Source: Nectonema munidae (taxonomy: Eukaryota; Nematomorpha; Nectonematoida; Nectonematidae). From it: DNA of 64,000 nt. Positions 1 to 11,287 of this stretch are shown here, in pieces. Both the position numbers and the translations under genes were made by a program. The stretch is taken from NCBI GenBank assembly GCA_030549495.1, contig JAUIRK010000938.1, forward strand, positions 379,001-443,000, read 5' to 3'. The stretch's first letter is position 1. Each line of letters opens with the position of its first letter. The notes under the pieces are model-generated. The model saw only the letters and a list, made by a program, of their open reading frames with translations. It was not told the origin of the DNA and searched no databases.

Positions 1-875
1 ATCCTTTCTTGGTAGCTCTTTTTTCATTAGAAATTAATATTCTTCAATGTGTGTTCGAAAATTTTTTTATAATGATAAAATTATTTTTTCCTCTCAAAGC
101 ATTTTGATTAAAGAATCTTCTTGATGATCTTTGACTTTTTTTATTATCACTATAGTGTATTTTATTATTAGGCCTGAATATTTGTCAACCAATCTCATTT
201 CAAAGGTTTTTTTCTGATGAATCATTCGTGATGTTGATTGTTCAATTATAAAAAGTTGTCCAAGTTCTTCATCTAAAAAATTATTTCTTTGACGCAAAAG
301 GAAAAAGATGGACAAATTCAATTTAAATTAAAAATATCTTGATAGTGACTAAATTCTCACATATTTGCATATGTGCCATTTTTGATAAATCTGACCTATT
401 CTAAATTTTCAGATTTTCTACCCATCTTAGCTAAATGTTAATTGTAATCCTAGATGATAAGCTATAGATTTAAATATTTTTCATTTGTAAAAGAGGAACT
501 TCTTTTTCACAGTCAAAATCTTTTTTGAAGCATCTAATATTATATAATTAAACCACCTCCTAGTTCATTAGAACATCGTAGATTTTACATTTAGTCCAGA
601 TACATACTTTTATTTGTTTGTTTTGATCACATGTTCTCTTTTAAATTAGTTTTCAACTTGGTTCCTACTCTCATACAAATTTTCAAAAGATTTTATAATA
701 CGTTTTGTTACTCAAGATGATTGTAGAAAGTATTATAAGCCAAAATATACAAAAAAAAAAGTATATTTTTACTATATATCTAATATGAAGCCATTTTTTG
801 AAATTTTTTTACAGAACTGATTTTCAGACATATATTACTAATTCAATTGCCACTTTGAGATATTTTTTAACCGTA
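1..875. other. AT-rich stretch without recognisable gene
   Basis: Short open frames exist here (for example about 75 codons on the minus strand near 94-321), but none resembles a family I know and none has convincing splice signals. I see no repeat structure beyond poly-A/T tracts. Confidence 0.5.
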
Positions 876-879
876 TTAT

Positions 880-1900
880 ACCAAATCCAGCACAGAAATA
901 AAATAAGCATAGTCGATTTGGTATAAAACATATTTTATTTTTTTGAAAATATTTTTGATGACAGTATCTAGAAGTAAACCGCAAATCTGATTGAAGCTTT
1001 CAAATATTTTAAAACCATAAATGCCAAACCTGAGTCCAAAAATGAAACCAGCATCTTCCATTTGTCATAAAAACTGATATTTTATTTAAATTTCAAAAAT
1101 ATTTCTGTATACATTAGACGTAAATCGAACATTTGATTGACACTTTCAGACATTTAAAACCCCTAAATGCAAAAAATGATTTCCAAAATAAAGTTATCAT
1201 GGTCGAAATGGTATAAAACATATATTTCATGTAAAATTAGAGATAATATTTTGGGATATAGTTTTACGACATAAACCGCAAATTTAATTGACGCTAGCAG
1301 TAAGAGCTCCAAATGCGAAATCTGCGCCTAGAAATGAAACTATCATGATCTAATTGCTATAAATACATATTTTTCATGTATAATTTGAATGAATGATTTT
1401 GGAAACAAATTTTAGAACTAAACTCAAATTTGATTGATACTTATAGGTATTTTCAAACTGCAAAAATTGAGTCCATAAATGAAACTAGCATGGTTGATTT
1501 GATATAAAAACATATATTTAATTGTAAAATTTGAATGAATGTTTTTGGAGACAATTTTTAGAAGTAAACCGCAAATTTGAATAACACTTATAGGAATTTC
1601 CATATCCTAAACGTAAAAAATTAGTCCAAAAATGATACCAGCATGGCCGATTTAGTATAACACATATATTTTATGTAAAATGTGAAGCAATGTTTTTGGA
1701 GACAATTTTCATTAGTAAACCACAAATTTGATTAATACTTATAGGTATTTTCACATCCTAAATGTTAAAAATGAGTCCAGAAATGAAAACGGCATGACCG
1801 ATTTAGTATAAAAACATATATTTTATGTAAAATTTGAAGGTATATTTTATTAGATACATTTTTGATCATTCATAATTTTGATTGACATTTTCTACTAATT
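880..1900. repeat. Degenerate tandem repeat, ~148-bp unit, about 7 copies
   Basis: The segment is a head-to-tail series built on the order: 'catggtcgatttggtataaa', then 'acatatattt', then 'tttttggagacaattttta', then 'gaagtaaaccgcaaatttga', then 'tgagtccaaaaatgaaac'. The '...gatttggtataaa' anchor recurs near 912, 1060, 1203, 1348, 1492, 1643 and 1795, giving a period of 145-150 bp. Units near 1490-1850 are the most alike; the first two are worn. Unit length near a nucleosome repeat is typical of satellite DNA. Whether larger arrays of it exist elsewhere cannot be judged from this window. Confidence 0.75.
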
Positions 1901-1904
1901 AGCC

Positions 1905-2600
1905 ATGAGTATTGAAAAAATTAAATATCTAATGTTTTATGCGTTCCAAACTGTATATAATTATAAATTTTCAGGGTATTATATAATATAGATTTTAAGT
2001 TATAAGGTTAAGTACAGATAATGTCGAAATTTTGCTGAAAAATTTTAATTTTTGATTTTGACTGACAGTTTTGGACATGAAAGGGTCATTCAACTATCAT
2101 GAAAATGGTTTTAAAAGATGCAGATAGCGATTTTAAGAAAAATCCCAAAATTTGAAGGGATATGATTCAGACAATTTTCTACAATTAATTTTTTAGTGAA
2201 GGGGAGGCGTTTTACGCCCCAGCACTAATAGGGTTAGGGTTTCGTCTTAATTAGAAAAAGTTCACTGCGATTGCATTTTTTTATCCTCGGGCAACGAGAT
2301 GGCCGGAAAAAATCTATCTATATATTTTAGAAGTATGTATTTCTAAAGTAGGTATATTTTTATCAATTTTTAAAATAAAATAAAAAATTTTTTTAATTTA
2401 TTTACTTTTTTTTATTATTTAAATTATATTTAAATAATTTTTTTACAAAGAATAAAGATAAAAAGCTCATTTTTTTGAGTTCTTTGTTGAGAATAAATTC
2501 TTTTTTAAATTTTTTAGGAAAGTAAAAGTAAATACTTTCCCTGTTTATTAACTTTTTTCTTCATTATATTATATTATAAACTTTTCTAATTCATCTTTTA
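1905..2600. other. AT-rich intergenic DNA
   Basis: No coding signal. A short GC-richer patch at about 2,200-2,300 includes 'gggttagggttt', and the rest is dominated by A/T runs. Nothing else supportable. Confidence 0.4.
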
Positions 2601-2639
2601 AATACAAATCTTATTTTTTATATCTTTTTTCAGTATTTT

Positions 2640-2838
2640 CTTCAATTATATCATAAAAGAAAGTGTAATATGTTAAATTTTTGCCTAGATTAAAACAACT
2701 TAAAGATGAAATAGATCTGAGTGAAATATGAGATTTATGAACCTTAGGAAGTCCATATACATCTTGCTTAAAATTCTCATTTTTTCTCTTGACATTTGTT
2801 AATTTTAGTTTAAGATATGGTAAGGGTTTCAATTTCAA
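2640..2838 (-). mobile_element. Penelope-like element reverse transcriptase fragment
   Basis: The minus strand encodes a 75-codon frame containing V-Y-G-L-P-K-V-H-K-S-H-I-S-L-R-S-I (about 2,760-2,710). The pattern YGLPKVHK followed by xxIPLRPIxS is the conserved N-terminal RT block of Penelope-like retroelements. Only this block is left; I see no remaining RT core or GIY-YIG endonuclease next to it. It is abutted at about 2,985 by an unrelated LINE on the other strand. Assignment to the Penelope group is from the motif only. Confidence 0.6.
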
Positions 2839-2984
2839 AAGGAAGAATCCTCAAAGACAGCTCTATAGTTTTATATTCTCTTAAATAGTTTCTATGATTT
2901 CTTTGGTTAAGTAAATTAAAAGTCAACTCTTGATTTCTAATTGCTCTTGTTCTAAAACACGTAAATAGCCTTATTTTATAAATT

Positions 2985-5900
2985 TTGTGTAAAAGAAGGC
3001 CAAGTACTAGAGATATATGGAGCGAAAATACCTCTAGAAAGCTCATTCAAGGTTTCAAAATTGTATGTAACGGATTGACCAACAGAAGGAACGGTGTATG
3101 TGTGATTATGAGTGAAAAATGGTATAAAATGGTAATTGAAGTGAGAGGAAAAAATGAGTTTGGAAAAAAACTAGATAGTTTACTATCAGAAATTCCTGAC
3201 AGTGAAACAGTTATTTTAGCAGGTGACTTTAACGGTCAAATCGGCAAGGATAGTAATTGGTACGATGGAGTTCATGGTGGACATGGTTTTGGTAATAGAA
3301 ACAAAGAAGGCGAAAGGATATTAGACTTGGCACAAAGAAACGATTTGACCATATGTAACACAAATTTTACAAAGAAGTATAGTCATTTGATAACATATAG
3401 CAGTGGAGGCAAAAAAAGCCAAATAGACTTCTTCATGGTGAAACAGGGAAAAAGAAATGTGTCAAGAATTGCAAAGTTATCCCTGGAAGTGACATTGTAT
3501 CACAACATAGAATTGTTATAATGGATATGTTTATCACTAAAGAGAAAAAACGAAAAGTTATGAAGATATGTAGATTTAAGACATGGCTACTCGAAGATAA
3601 AAAAATCAGGAAAGATACGAGAAAATAGTTGAGAAAAGTTTTATGGAAAAACAAATAGGTGAAGATATTGAAGAAATGTGGAGTCACCTAAAAAAAAAGT
3701 TAGTTGGTTTTAAGTAAGGAGGTGCTGGGTAAAACAAAAAAAGCTAAGAAAACTCAAAATGAAACATGGTGGTGGAAGGAGGAAGTTAGAGAAGTATTGA
3801 AAGATAAAAAGTTAGCTTTCAAAAAATGGCAGAAAAGTAAGTCAGAAGAGGATAAATAGAAATATAGAATTAAGAAGAGAGAAGCAAAAAGGACTATTTC
3901 TGAATTGGAAGCAAATGAAACAGAAAAAATGTACAAATCACTGGAGAATAAAGATGGGGACAAGCAAATTTCCAACACTTGCAAAGTCTAGGCAAAGAGA
4001 TATTCAAGAAACTAAAAATGTGGACATTATAAAAAGCAGAGAAGAAAAAATTTTATTCAAGGATGAGGAAATTGAGAACAGAATGAAAGAGTACATTGAG
4101 GAGCTACTAAATGTTGAAAATAACCATGAACCCACAGATAAAGGAGAAAAGGTTGAGTGTCCTTTGTTTGTTTTTGAAGAAAGAGAAGAAAAAAAAGTTA
4201 GTTCGTTTTAAGTAAGGAGGTGCTGGGTAAAACAAAAAAAGCTAAGAAAACTCAAAATGAAACATGGTGGTGGAAGGAGGAAGTTAGAGAAGTATTGAAA
4301 GATATAAAGTTAGCTTTCAAAAAATGGCAGAAAAGTAATTCAGAAGAGGATAAATAGAAATATAGAATTAAGAAGAGAGGAGCAAAAAGGACTATTTCTG
4401 AATTGGAAGCAAATGAAACAGAAAAAATGTAGAAATCACTGGAGAATAAAGATGGGGACAAGCAAATTTTCAACACTTGCAAAGTCTAGGCAAAGAGATA
4501 TTCAAGAAACTGAAAATGTGGACATTATAAAAAGCAGAGAAGAAAAATTTTTATTCAAGGATGAGGAAATTGAGAACAGAATGAAAGAGTACTTTGAGGA
4601 GCTACTAAATGTTGAAAATAACGATGAACATACAGATAAAGGAGAAAAGGTTGAGTGTCCTGTGTTTGTTTTTGAAGAAAGAGAAGTATTGGAAGCAATG
4701 AAAGAAATGAAAAAAAACAAAGCAACAGGAATGAGTGAAGTTAGTATAGATATGATAAGAAAAATGTTTGAAGATGACGACTAGATTGCTGGAATTCATT
4801 TGGAAGGAAGAAAGAATGGACTAAAAGCTTAATTATTCCGATTTACAAGAATAAAAGAGATGAGTTGAATTGCGAAAATTACAGGGGAATTAAATTGCTA
4901 GAACATGGGTTGAAACTGCTAGAGAGAATTTTGAGTATGCGCGTTAGAAAACAAGTAATTATAGATTCGAATCAGTTTGGTTCATGCATGGTAAAAGTTC
5001 AGTGGATCCGATATTTATAGTAAGACAATTAATGGAAAAAAGACTAGAAGGAAATCTGCCTTTATTTTGTAGCTTTGTAGATTTAAAGAAGGCATAAGAC
5101 AGAGTTCAAAGAGATATCGTATACTGGAGCTTGAGAGGAAAGTTAGTGAAAAGCTTGTAAGGTTAATTCAGGAAACATGCAGGAACTCTAAGACTTCGAT
5201 TAGAACAATGAATGGATATTCACAGGAGTTTGATATAAATGTAGGCTTACACTAAAGTTCGACACTTAGTCCATTACTTTTTGCAATTGTTATAGAATTT
5301 GAACCCTCAAAAAATATCAGAAAAGATGACCTTTGGGAACTTTTGTTCGCTGATGATTTGGTAATAATATCAGACAGTGAAAATGAATACAAAAAAACTG
5401 TTTATGTGGCAAGAATGTCTCGAAGGAAAAGGCCTGAGATTGAATTCACGTAAGACTGAAGTGATGAAAGTCTGTAGGAATAAAAACGCTGTGATAAGCA
5501 TAAAATATAAGCATAGGATCGAATTGAAACTAGTGCAAGAGTTCTAGTATTTAGGGTCAGTTATTGAAAAGGAAGGAGGTTGTAGCAAAATGGAAAGAAG
5601 TTAAGACTGTTTTAAACGATAAAAAGCTGCCGATGAAACTGAAGGCTAAAGTGTAGCCATAGTGAGACCAATCATGACTTACGGTTCAGAAAGTTGGTGT
5701 CTGAAAAAGAAAGAAAAGAACAAGTTGGAAGTGACTGAAATGAAAATGCTGAGAATGATGTTAAATGTAACAAGAAGAAATAGAAGCAGGAATAAAGAAA
5801 TAAGACCAAGAACAAAAGTAATGACGAGTGTGATGGATGTAATCCAAAAGAACAAAATGAGATAGTATGGACACGTGCTGAGAAGGGAAAAAGATGAGAA

Positions 5901-6075
5901 AATAAGGAAAGCATACGATGAGCAGGTCAAAGGAAAAAAAGGAAGGCAAAAAATGAGATGGGGAGATCATTTGGAAGAAAGTATGAAAAAATTTGGTTTG
6001 AAAGAAAGCGATGCTAGTGACAGAAAGCTTTAGAGAGAACGGATCAAAGCTATCGACCCCCAAATAAGGTAGATT
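2985..6075 (+). mobile_element. APE-type LINE (non-LTR retrotransposon), decayed but long
   Basis: Three parts of a LINE follow in order. An apurinic-type endonuclease domain runs from about 3,050 to 3,480, with A-G-D-F-N-G-Q-I-G at about 3,218 and S-Q-I-D-F-F-M-V near 3,418. A linker and RT region follow, with L-L-F-A-D-D-L-V at 5,340-5,363. The C-terminal region runs 5,660-6,060, with Y-G-S-E-S-W and a basic M-L-R-M-M block. This 'YGSE.W ... R.RW.GH' ending is shared with the minus-strand LINE at 29.3 kb. Stops and frame changes interrupt the frame in several places, and the linker carries a 498-bp tandem duplication. A poly-A tail and target duplication were not found, so the ends are approximate. 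Confidence 0.85.
3692..4685 (+). repeat. 498-bp tandem duplication inside the LINE
   Basis: Bases 3,692-4,187 and 4,190-4,685 are the same LINE segment twice, head to tail, offset by 498 bp. I count about 13 substitutions and no indels, roughly 97% identity. The first unit stops inside 'tttgaagaaagagaagaa', where the second continues into the next LINE codons, so the second unit is the one joined to the downstream RT. The junction lies at a short A-rich stretch shared by both unit ends, which fits slippage or unequal exchange. Confidence 0.85.
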
Positions 6076-6084
6076 TTTACTAGA

Positions 6085-6420
6085 CCAATAAAAGTCAACT
6101 TTTTAATAGTCCATTTTTTGTATGTAATCTAGATTTTGCAAAAATTCAACAAGTTAACAAACAGAGCAAGCATTTAATAATTTTGGAATGGTTTTTGCAT
6201 ACTGGAGACTTCACAAACCATCTAAAAAGTGCATTTTATTTTTATATTCATTTAACAGATCATTTTTAATGTATAGATAAAAATTTTGACTCATTTATTG
6301 CGGCACAAAAAATTGAAAAACGTGACTTCGGATCTTACAATGAAAATGCATTTGAAGCCACTTTATGTGGTATAAATCTCTTTAAGCATATCTCTTCTCA
6401 GGAACGGGTAACAGACAAGG
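6085..6420 (+). repeat. Dispersed repeat, copy 1 (partner at 14.6-15.1 kb, inverted)
   Basis: Shares a series of blocks with the reverse complement of 14,590-15,090: 'tttttaatagtc', 'aacaagttaacaaac', 'acttcacaaa' next to 'ctaaaaa', and 'atcttacaatgaaa' followed by 'gcatttga'. The order is kept and the spacing is similar, so the two are copies of one element. Family unknown; no transposase or RT motif seen. Confidence 0.5.
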
Positions 6421-6520
6421 GAAAGATAAATTCCATTGATTAAAAAGCCTTTGTCTAAAGATCGCGCCTTTTCCAAAGAGAATATTTAAAAATATTTAAT
6501 CGTCTCTTACAATATGCATA

Positions 6521-6560
6521 CAGTGGTACCTCGGTTTTCGAACATTCATGGTATGTCTTT
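6521..6560 (+). mobile_element. Possible DNA-transposon terminal repeat fragment
   Basis: 'cagtggtacctcggttttcg' resembles the terminal repeats of Tc1/mariner-pogo type elements (CAGTGRTMCCTCG.. form). No matching opposite end was found nearby, so it may be a solo end or a chance match. Confidence 0.3.
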
Positions 6561-6834
6561 AAAAATACCTGATAAAATGAATTAATTGAAGGATTTGAGA
6601 GATTCCATAGATATATCTTACAAATAAAAGCATATTGTATGGAAATTCTTGTTTAAAAAAACAAAAAAATCAATTAAAAATTTTTTTTTAATTCAGAACA
6701 AATCTAACATTCAGTTAAAAAAGACAAGATTAAAGGAAATGTAACAAATTTACCTATTAAAAATATCAAATTTAAATATTTGGCTTTTTTTTTTTAAATC
6801 TTGTAGTTTTATTTTACTTTCTAAATGTAACAAT

Positions 6835-6995
6835 GAGCCTCAATGGTTGTTAGGGTGTACCTCTCAGCTTAACTGTTAAAGATCAGGGGTTCGATCCCCA
6901 AGGCTCCCAACTCTAAAAACTGTGATTAACCATCTTAAGCATAATGCGAGCATATCGCCTTACGGCTGAAAGCGCTTTGATATCTTCAACCAACC
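6835..6995 (+). mobile_element. tRNA-derived SINE, family 1, copy 1
   Basis: A 161-bp insertion flanked by the perfect 12-bp duplication 'aaatgtaacaat' (6,823-6,834 and 6,996-7,007). The 5' half is tRNA-like: 'gagcctc' opposes 'aaggctcc' as an acceptor-like stem, and 'ggttcgatccc' is a B-box promoter match. The unique part ends in 'ctttgatat' and a short (CAAC) tail. It matches copy 2 at 7.66 kb almost base for base. Expected to be transcribed by RNA polymerase III and moved by a partner LINE (family knowledge). Confidence 0.88.
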
Positions 6996-7007
6996 AAATG
7001 TAACAAT

Positions 7008-7646
7008 AGTTACTTAAATTTTAAATACATCAAAGAAATCGAGCCTATTAAGCTCTATTCAAAAACTTCAAATATAGTTAAACAGGCAAATATTGTCTCA
7101 AGCATGTAATTAAAAAAAGTATGTTAGAAACAACATCCTTTTATACATCAAATCTGAATAATTGAATAACTTTTGGTGTTTGACTTCTGGCATTTTATTG
7201 TTCTATAGGTCAACTTCGCAAGAAAATTTTTTTGAAATGGAGTTATCAACCAGGGTTTTTGATGAAGATCATGAAAGAACAATACAAATAAACTAAAGTT
7301 AATCTAAAAATCTACTTTTGGGGAAGTTGAACAAACATACATAATGGATCTAATAACATTTGTTGGTCCCTAAAGTCTTTCAAATATTGAGTTTTTGATC
7401 TAGAAAGTTTGTTTATTTCAAAAATAGTGTGAAACAAAATCCTTCATGAACCGGAAAGTTTGAAGTTATTTTTTTCTGAAAACATCAAATATGTTTTTAT
7501 GTTGATAAATAAGCAATCAGAAAAAAAATCCGTCACTTATTTACTTTCCCTTGCTACATCTTTTAGAACTAGCTTTCGAATCATTATTAGTTTTTTTATT
7601 ACTATTTTTTATAAAATAAAAATAATTAATTTTAATCAGTTCTAAT
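7008..7646. other. AT-rich spacer between two SINE copies
   Basis: No gene recognised. A 61-codon plus-strand frame at 7,460-7,645 is of low complexity, without similarity I can name. Confidence 0.4.
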
Positions 7647-7658
7647 CATCTAATTATA

Positions 7659-7848
7659 GGAGCCTCATGGTTGTTAGGGTGTACCTCTCAGCTTAACAGT
7701 TGAAGGTCAGGGGTTCGATCCCCAAGGCTCCCAACTCTAAAAACAAATTCACAAAAACTGTGATTAACCATCTTAAGCATAATGCGAGCATATAGCTTAA
7801 CTGCTGAAAGTGCTTTGATATCTCAAACCAACCAACCAACCAACCAAC
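7659..7848 (+). mobile_element. tRNA-derived SINE, family 1, copy 2
   Basis: A second copy of the same SINE, flanked by the perfect 12-bp duplication 'catctaattata' (7,647-7,658 and 7,849-7,860). It has the same B-box 'ggttcgatccc' and acceptor-like stem 'ggagcct'/'aggctcc'. The tail is a longer run of the tetranucleotide ACCA (six or so units). Relative to copy 1 it has a short extra 'acaaattcac' segment after the tRNA-like part. Confidence 0.9.
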
Positions 7849-8802
7849 CATCTAATTATATTGGATGAATATATTTGATACATTTTTAATATCTGTCAGT
7901 CTGTTTAAATTCATATTTCCACACATTTCAAGTGTTCTTTTAATAGGTTTGAATGCTTGCTTTAAATTTTTTATGTATCCTAAAGTTTTCAAATATTCTA
8001 AAGTTGGTGCCTGTTTTTAAAAAAGGGAATAAATGTGACATATCGAATTACCCGTTTTATTCCCTCAATTTTTAAAGTATTTGAAAAGCTCTTATTCAAA
8101 CAAATCTATTAATATTTTAGCCATAATAATCCTTTGTACAGTTCGCATTTCGTTCTGCTGGTCATTCTACTGAGCTTCTTCATTCCCCTTTTTTGAATGA
8201 AGTAATGGATAATATTGATAAAGGCGCATCTGTATTGTATTGGCTATATTTATTGACCTTACTAGAGCTTTTGTTAATATCTCACATGTTATTTTATCTG
8301 AAAAGCTGAAATTATACGCATTTACATCTAAGATTGTTGCATTCTTGTCTTCTTATCTCAATGATAGGATGCAGTGTGTGGTGTATGTTGATGGCGTTTT
8401 TTCTGAATTTTTACATTTGAACTGTGGGGTCCCCTAAAGCTCAATATTGGGGCCTTTACTCTTTTTGATATACATTAACGATATTGCTAGTGCTAACTTG
8501 TTTGATAATCTCTACTTATATGCTGATGATCTCACAATTCTCTGTTCTTCAGATGATCCATTGTAGGTCAACAAGTTTTCCAAGGTAGTTTAGTGGTTTT
8601 AAAACAATGCCTTAAAGTTGAATTCAAATAAATGAAATACGCTTCTCTAATAAAAACGTAAACTTGATTTACCTGATTTGAGAATTGAATTTACGCCATT
8701 TAAAAGCCATTTTTGTGGATGATAGGTTGATTCGGAAGTCTGAATGTGCCTCCGTTTTAAGAAAAGTCAATATTATTCTTGGTAAACTCAGAGAATGTAT
8801 AA

Positions 8803-9737
8803 CAGGGACGCACCGCCCCCTCCCCCATGTGTTTTCAGGGGGGCGAAAATGTTGTAGGTAAAAATGCCCCCAGAAAAAATACCCCCAATTAAAAAGTAGG
8901 AAAAAATGCCCCCTATTTTTTGATTTTCAGGATTTTTTTTAATTATATAAATATTTTTATTTGGTACCGTTTTGAAAGGCAAAATTTCTTAATCTATAGG
9001 GTTTTTTTCTTTATAGTTTTTGAAAACAATAGCAAAGGTGCAGATTTGTGGGAATGTGTTCTTAAAATCAGTTAAAACACAAAGTATGCCGGGTAACGTG
9101 TTGTTGCCTGTAAACCAGCATATGTGGCTTATGTATGCGAGGCGCATCAAACAACCTACAAACTATAAACTAAACTATATTTTGAAAGTGTTCTGATACA
9201 CACAAAGTCCAAAAATATTTGCTATTTTATAAAAAAAAAATTGTATTTAAAAAATTGTATGCTGAGTTTTTTAGTTTACTTTAATTAAATTTTAAATGTT
9301 TTAGATGAAAAGTTGACTTTTTGTTTTTTTTTACAAAAAATCTTTATTTGAAATATCTTTAAAAAAAAATTTTTTTTTTTAATTTTAATTAATAATTTTT
9401 TTGAAATTTTTTGTGTTGGGGCATTTTTTCCTAGTTTTAAATTTGGGCATTTTTTCCTACTTTTTAATTGAGGGCATTTTTTCTGCGCACCATATTCGAT
9501 ATGCAAATTTATTTAAAATATTTTCGCTGAAAGTATAGTATTTAAATTCACCAATTTTGAAAAAAAAATATAAAGTAGTCTTATAAATTTAGGACTTTAG
9601 GTATGCGCTGAATACACTCTATTTTAAAGGATTGCTTGAATATTTGGTCTCCCGTGGTATTTCCAGACCACTAATTTTTAAAATTGCAACAAAAAAATTT
9701 CGCCCCCCCCCAATAATTTTGAGGATGTGCGCCCCTG
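8803..9737. mobile_element. hAT-like MITE (935 bp) with C/G-run ends and 8-bp target duplication
   Basis: The left end 'cagggacgcaccgccccc' and the reverse complement of the right end, 'caggggcgcacatcctcaaa', form imperfect terminal repeats. Flanks are 'atgtataa' (8,795-8,802) and 'atgtagaa' (9,738-9,745), an 8-bp duplication with one mismatch, as made by hAT transposases. The interior has repeated 'aaaaatgcccc' blocks near both ends and no transposase. It lies inside the RT of the jockey/CR1-type LINE and so is younger than it. A related right end is seen at 45.4 kb. Confidence 0.75.
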
Positions 9738-10365
9738 ATGTAGAAGTCAGTTACCTGTAGCAACTAAATTGTTGCTCTATAAATCCTTACTTCTACCTCA
9801 TTTTTATTTCAGCATAATTAACTTGTGTTATGCTGCTACTAAAGGGTTAAGATAGCGTCAATAAAGCTTTAAGATTAGATTTTAATCGTTCCTATATTTT
9901 TCCTAATCTTTTACCATCCATTTTTTCTAGTTGGCTCCATTATATAATCATCAAATAGAAAGTTTTATCTCTCAGAAATTCTAATCATATTGTTATTCCA
10001 AGGTATAATCTCTCTAATTCTAAAATTTCTCTTAGATAAAGAGTGTGTAAGTATTGGAATTCAGTTTTGTGCTCCTTGATCAATTTTTCCGACCCTGTTA
10101 AATTTGTTAAAAATTACCTCTCTAAATATTATATCAATCTTTATAACTGTGAATGTTTGATCAAAGATTGTTTTGTTTGTAAATATGCGTTTTCTTGGAA
10201 TATGCGTGTCTTTATATTTCAGAAAGATCGATAAAGCAAAGTCGGTAGGTTTCAAAATTAAAACGGAATAAGGAAAATGAACTCCACAGACTGTAAGGTC
10301 CAAAATTTGATCCTTCAATAAACTCTCCTTTCTTTCTCTTTCATCTATGAAAGTCGACTTTATAT

Positions 10366-10910
10366 TACTTTTCAATTTCTAGCGCGAACACGCCTATGTT
10401 GGAAAAAGTACCAGGAATTATCCGGCTTACTGTGTGGGGAATTTTTATCTGACGAACTAAAAGCAAGACTGTATAAAGTTTGTGTTAGAAGTACGATTTG
10501 TTACGGTTCTGAATGCTGGGTGATGAAGAAGGCTGACACGAGAAGGCTACAAACAACTGAGATGAGAATGATTAGGATGAAGACGCTGAAAGATAGGATT
10601 TCCAACGATGTGTTGAGAAAGAAAATTGGAATTGAGGATATAGAAGTGCATTTAGAAGAGAATAGATTACGTTGGTTTGGTCATGTCGAAAGGATGCCCG
10701 AAGGGAACGTTGTAAAGAAGATAAGAGGGGAAGACCAAAGAAAGCATGGAATGAAGTGATTCACCACGATATGGAAAAAAGAAAGCTTGTGCGAAGTGAT
10801 GCTAAAGAAAGAATGAAATGGCGTAGTTGTTGCAGGAAACTGGTTGACCCCGACTCTTTGGGAAGAATAACCAGGCCTAGAAGGCAAAATGGATGATGAT
10901 GATGATGATG
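10366..10910 (+). mobile_element. 5'-truncated LINE 3' end with (GAT)n tail and 19-bp TSD
   Basis: Flanked by the perfect 19-bp duplication 'atgaaagtcgactttatat' at 10,347-10,365 and 10,911-10,929. It encodes the C-terminal part of the same LINE family as the element at 29.3 kb: C-Y-G-S-E-C-W-V (about 10,500), M-R-M-I-R-M-K-T-L-K-D-R, R-L-R-W-F-G-H-V-E-R-M (about 10,660), then a frame change into R-G-R-P-K-K-A-W. The 3' end is 'aatggatgatgatgatgatg'. The clean duplication and severe 5' truncation are the marks of target-primed reverse transcription. Confidence 0.92.
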
Positions 10911-11130
10911 ATGAAAGTCGACTTTATATATCAGCTTGATTATCTCACCCAATGTTCATTTCTTTGTATTTAAACTTTTGCTTTTCTGCTTTTATCCTAC
11001 AAGTTAATGCAAGTATGATAATGTTATTCCATTACATTATTTCTCTTTGATATTTAATTTTTATCATATATATGTAGATAAAATGGCGCTGAGTCTTCAT
11101 AAATAAATAAAAGTTGTAAAGAAAATAAAA

Positions 11131-11273
11131 TGAAAACGTTGAGTAGATCTTTTATTTAAAACAAAATACCAGCAATAATATTTCGGTCACTATGACCTTC
11201 TTCAGATATATTATATGACATAAAATCTATGTCGAGAAATTTTATGTCATATATATCTCACTCAACGTTTTCA
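11131..11273. repeat. Nested palindromes with a Penelope-like 'gtcactatgac' motif
   Basis: The outer arms 'tgaaaacgttgagt' (11,131-11,144) and 'actcaacgttttca' (11,260-11,273) are perfect inverted repeats. Inside them 'atatgacataaaat' (11,213-11,226) pairs with 'attttatgtcatat' (11,239-11,252) over a 12-nt loop. Between the arms the minus strand reads 'ctgaagaaggtcatagtgac' then 'cgaaat', a signature common at the ends of Penelope-like elements. It stops 14 bp before the Tigger insertion. Confidence 0.55.
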
Positions 11274-11287
11274 ACTTATTATATATA

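Larger units (their letters stand above)
7985..11112 (+). mobile_element. Jockey/CR1-type LINE, split by two later insertions
   Basis: RT motifs appear in order: V-P-V-F-K-K-G-N at about 8,003, F-I-D-L-T-R-A-F at about 8,250, Y-L-N-D-R-M-Q at about 8,355, L-G-P-L-L-F-L-I-Y-I-N-D-I at about 8,449, and L-Y-A-D-D-L near 8,518. The frame is then cut at 8,802 by a MITE. It resumes at 9,746 with the C-terminal RT/thumb region (L-L-L-Y-K-S-L-L-L-P-H) and a W-N-S-V block at about 10,055. A 545-bp LINE 3' end sits at 10,366-10,910. The sequence after it ends in 'cttcataaataaataaaa', a plausible 3' tail near 11,112. Several stops and frame changes make it inactive. The 5' part (endonuclease) is missing. 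Confidence 0.78.

Noticed and set aside
6835-6910. Possible tRNA gene
   Set aside because: The tRNA-like part is the head of a SINE: same sequence at 7.66 kb, target duplications and a tail, and imperfect arms.
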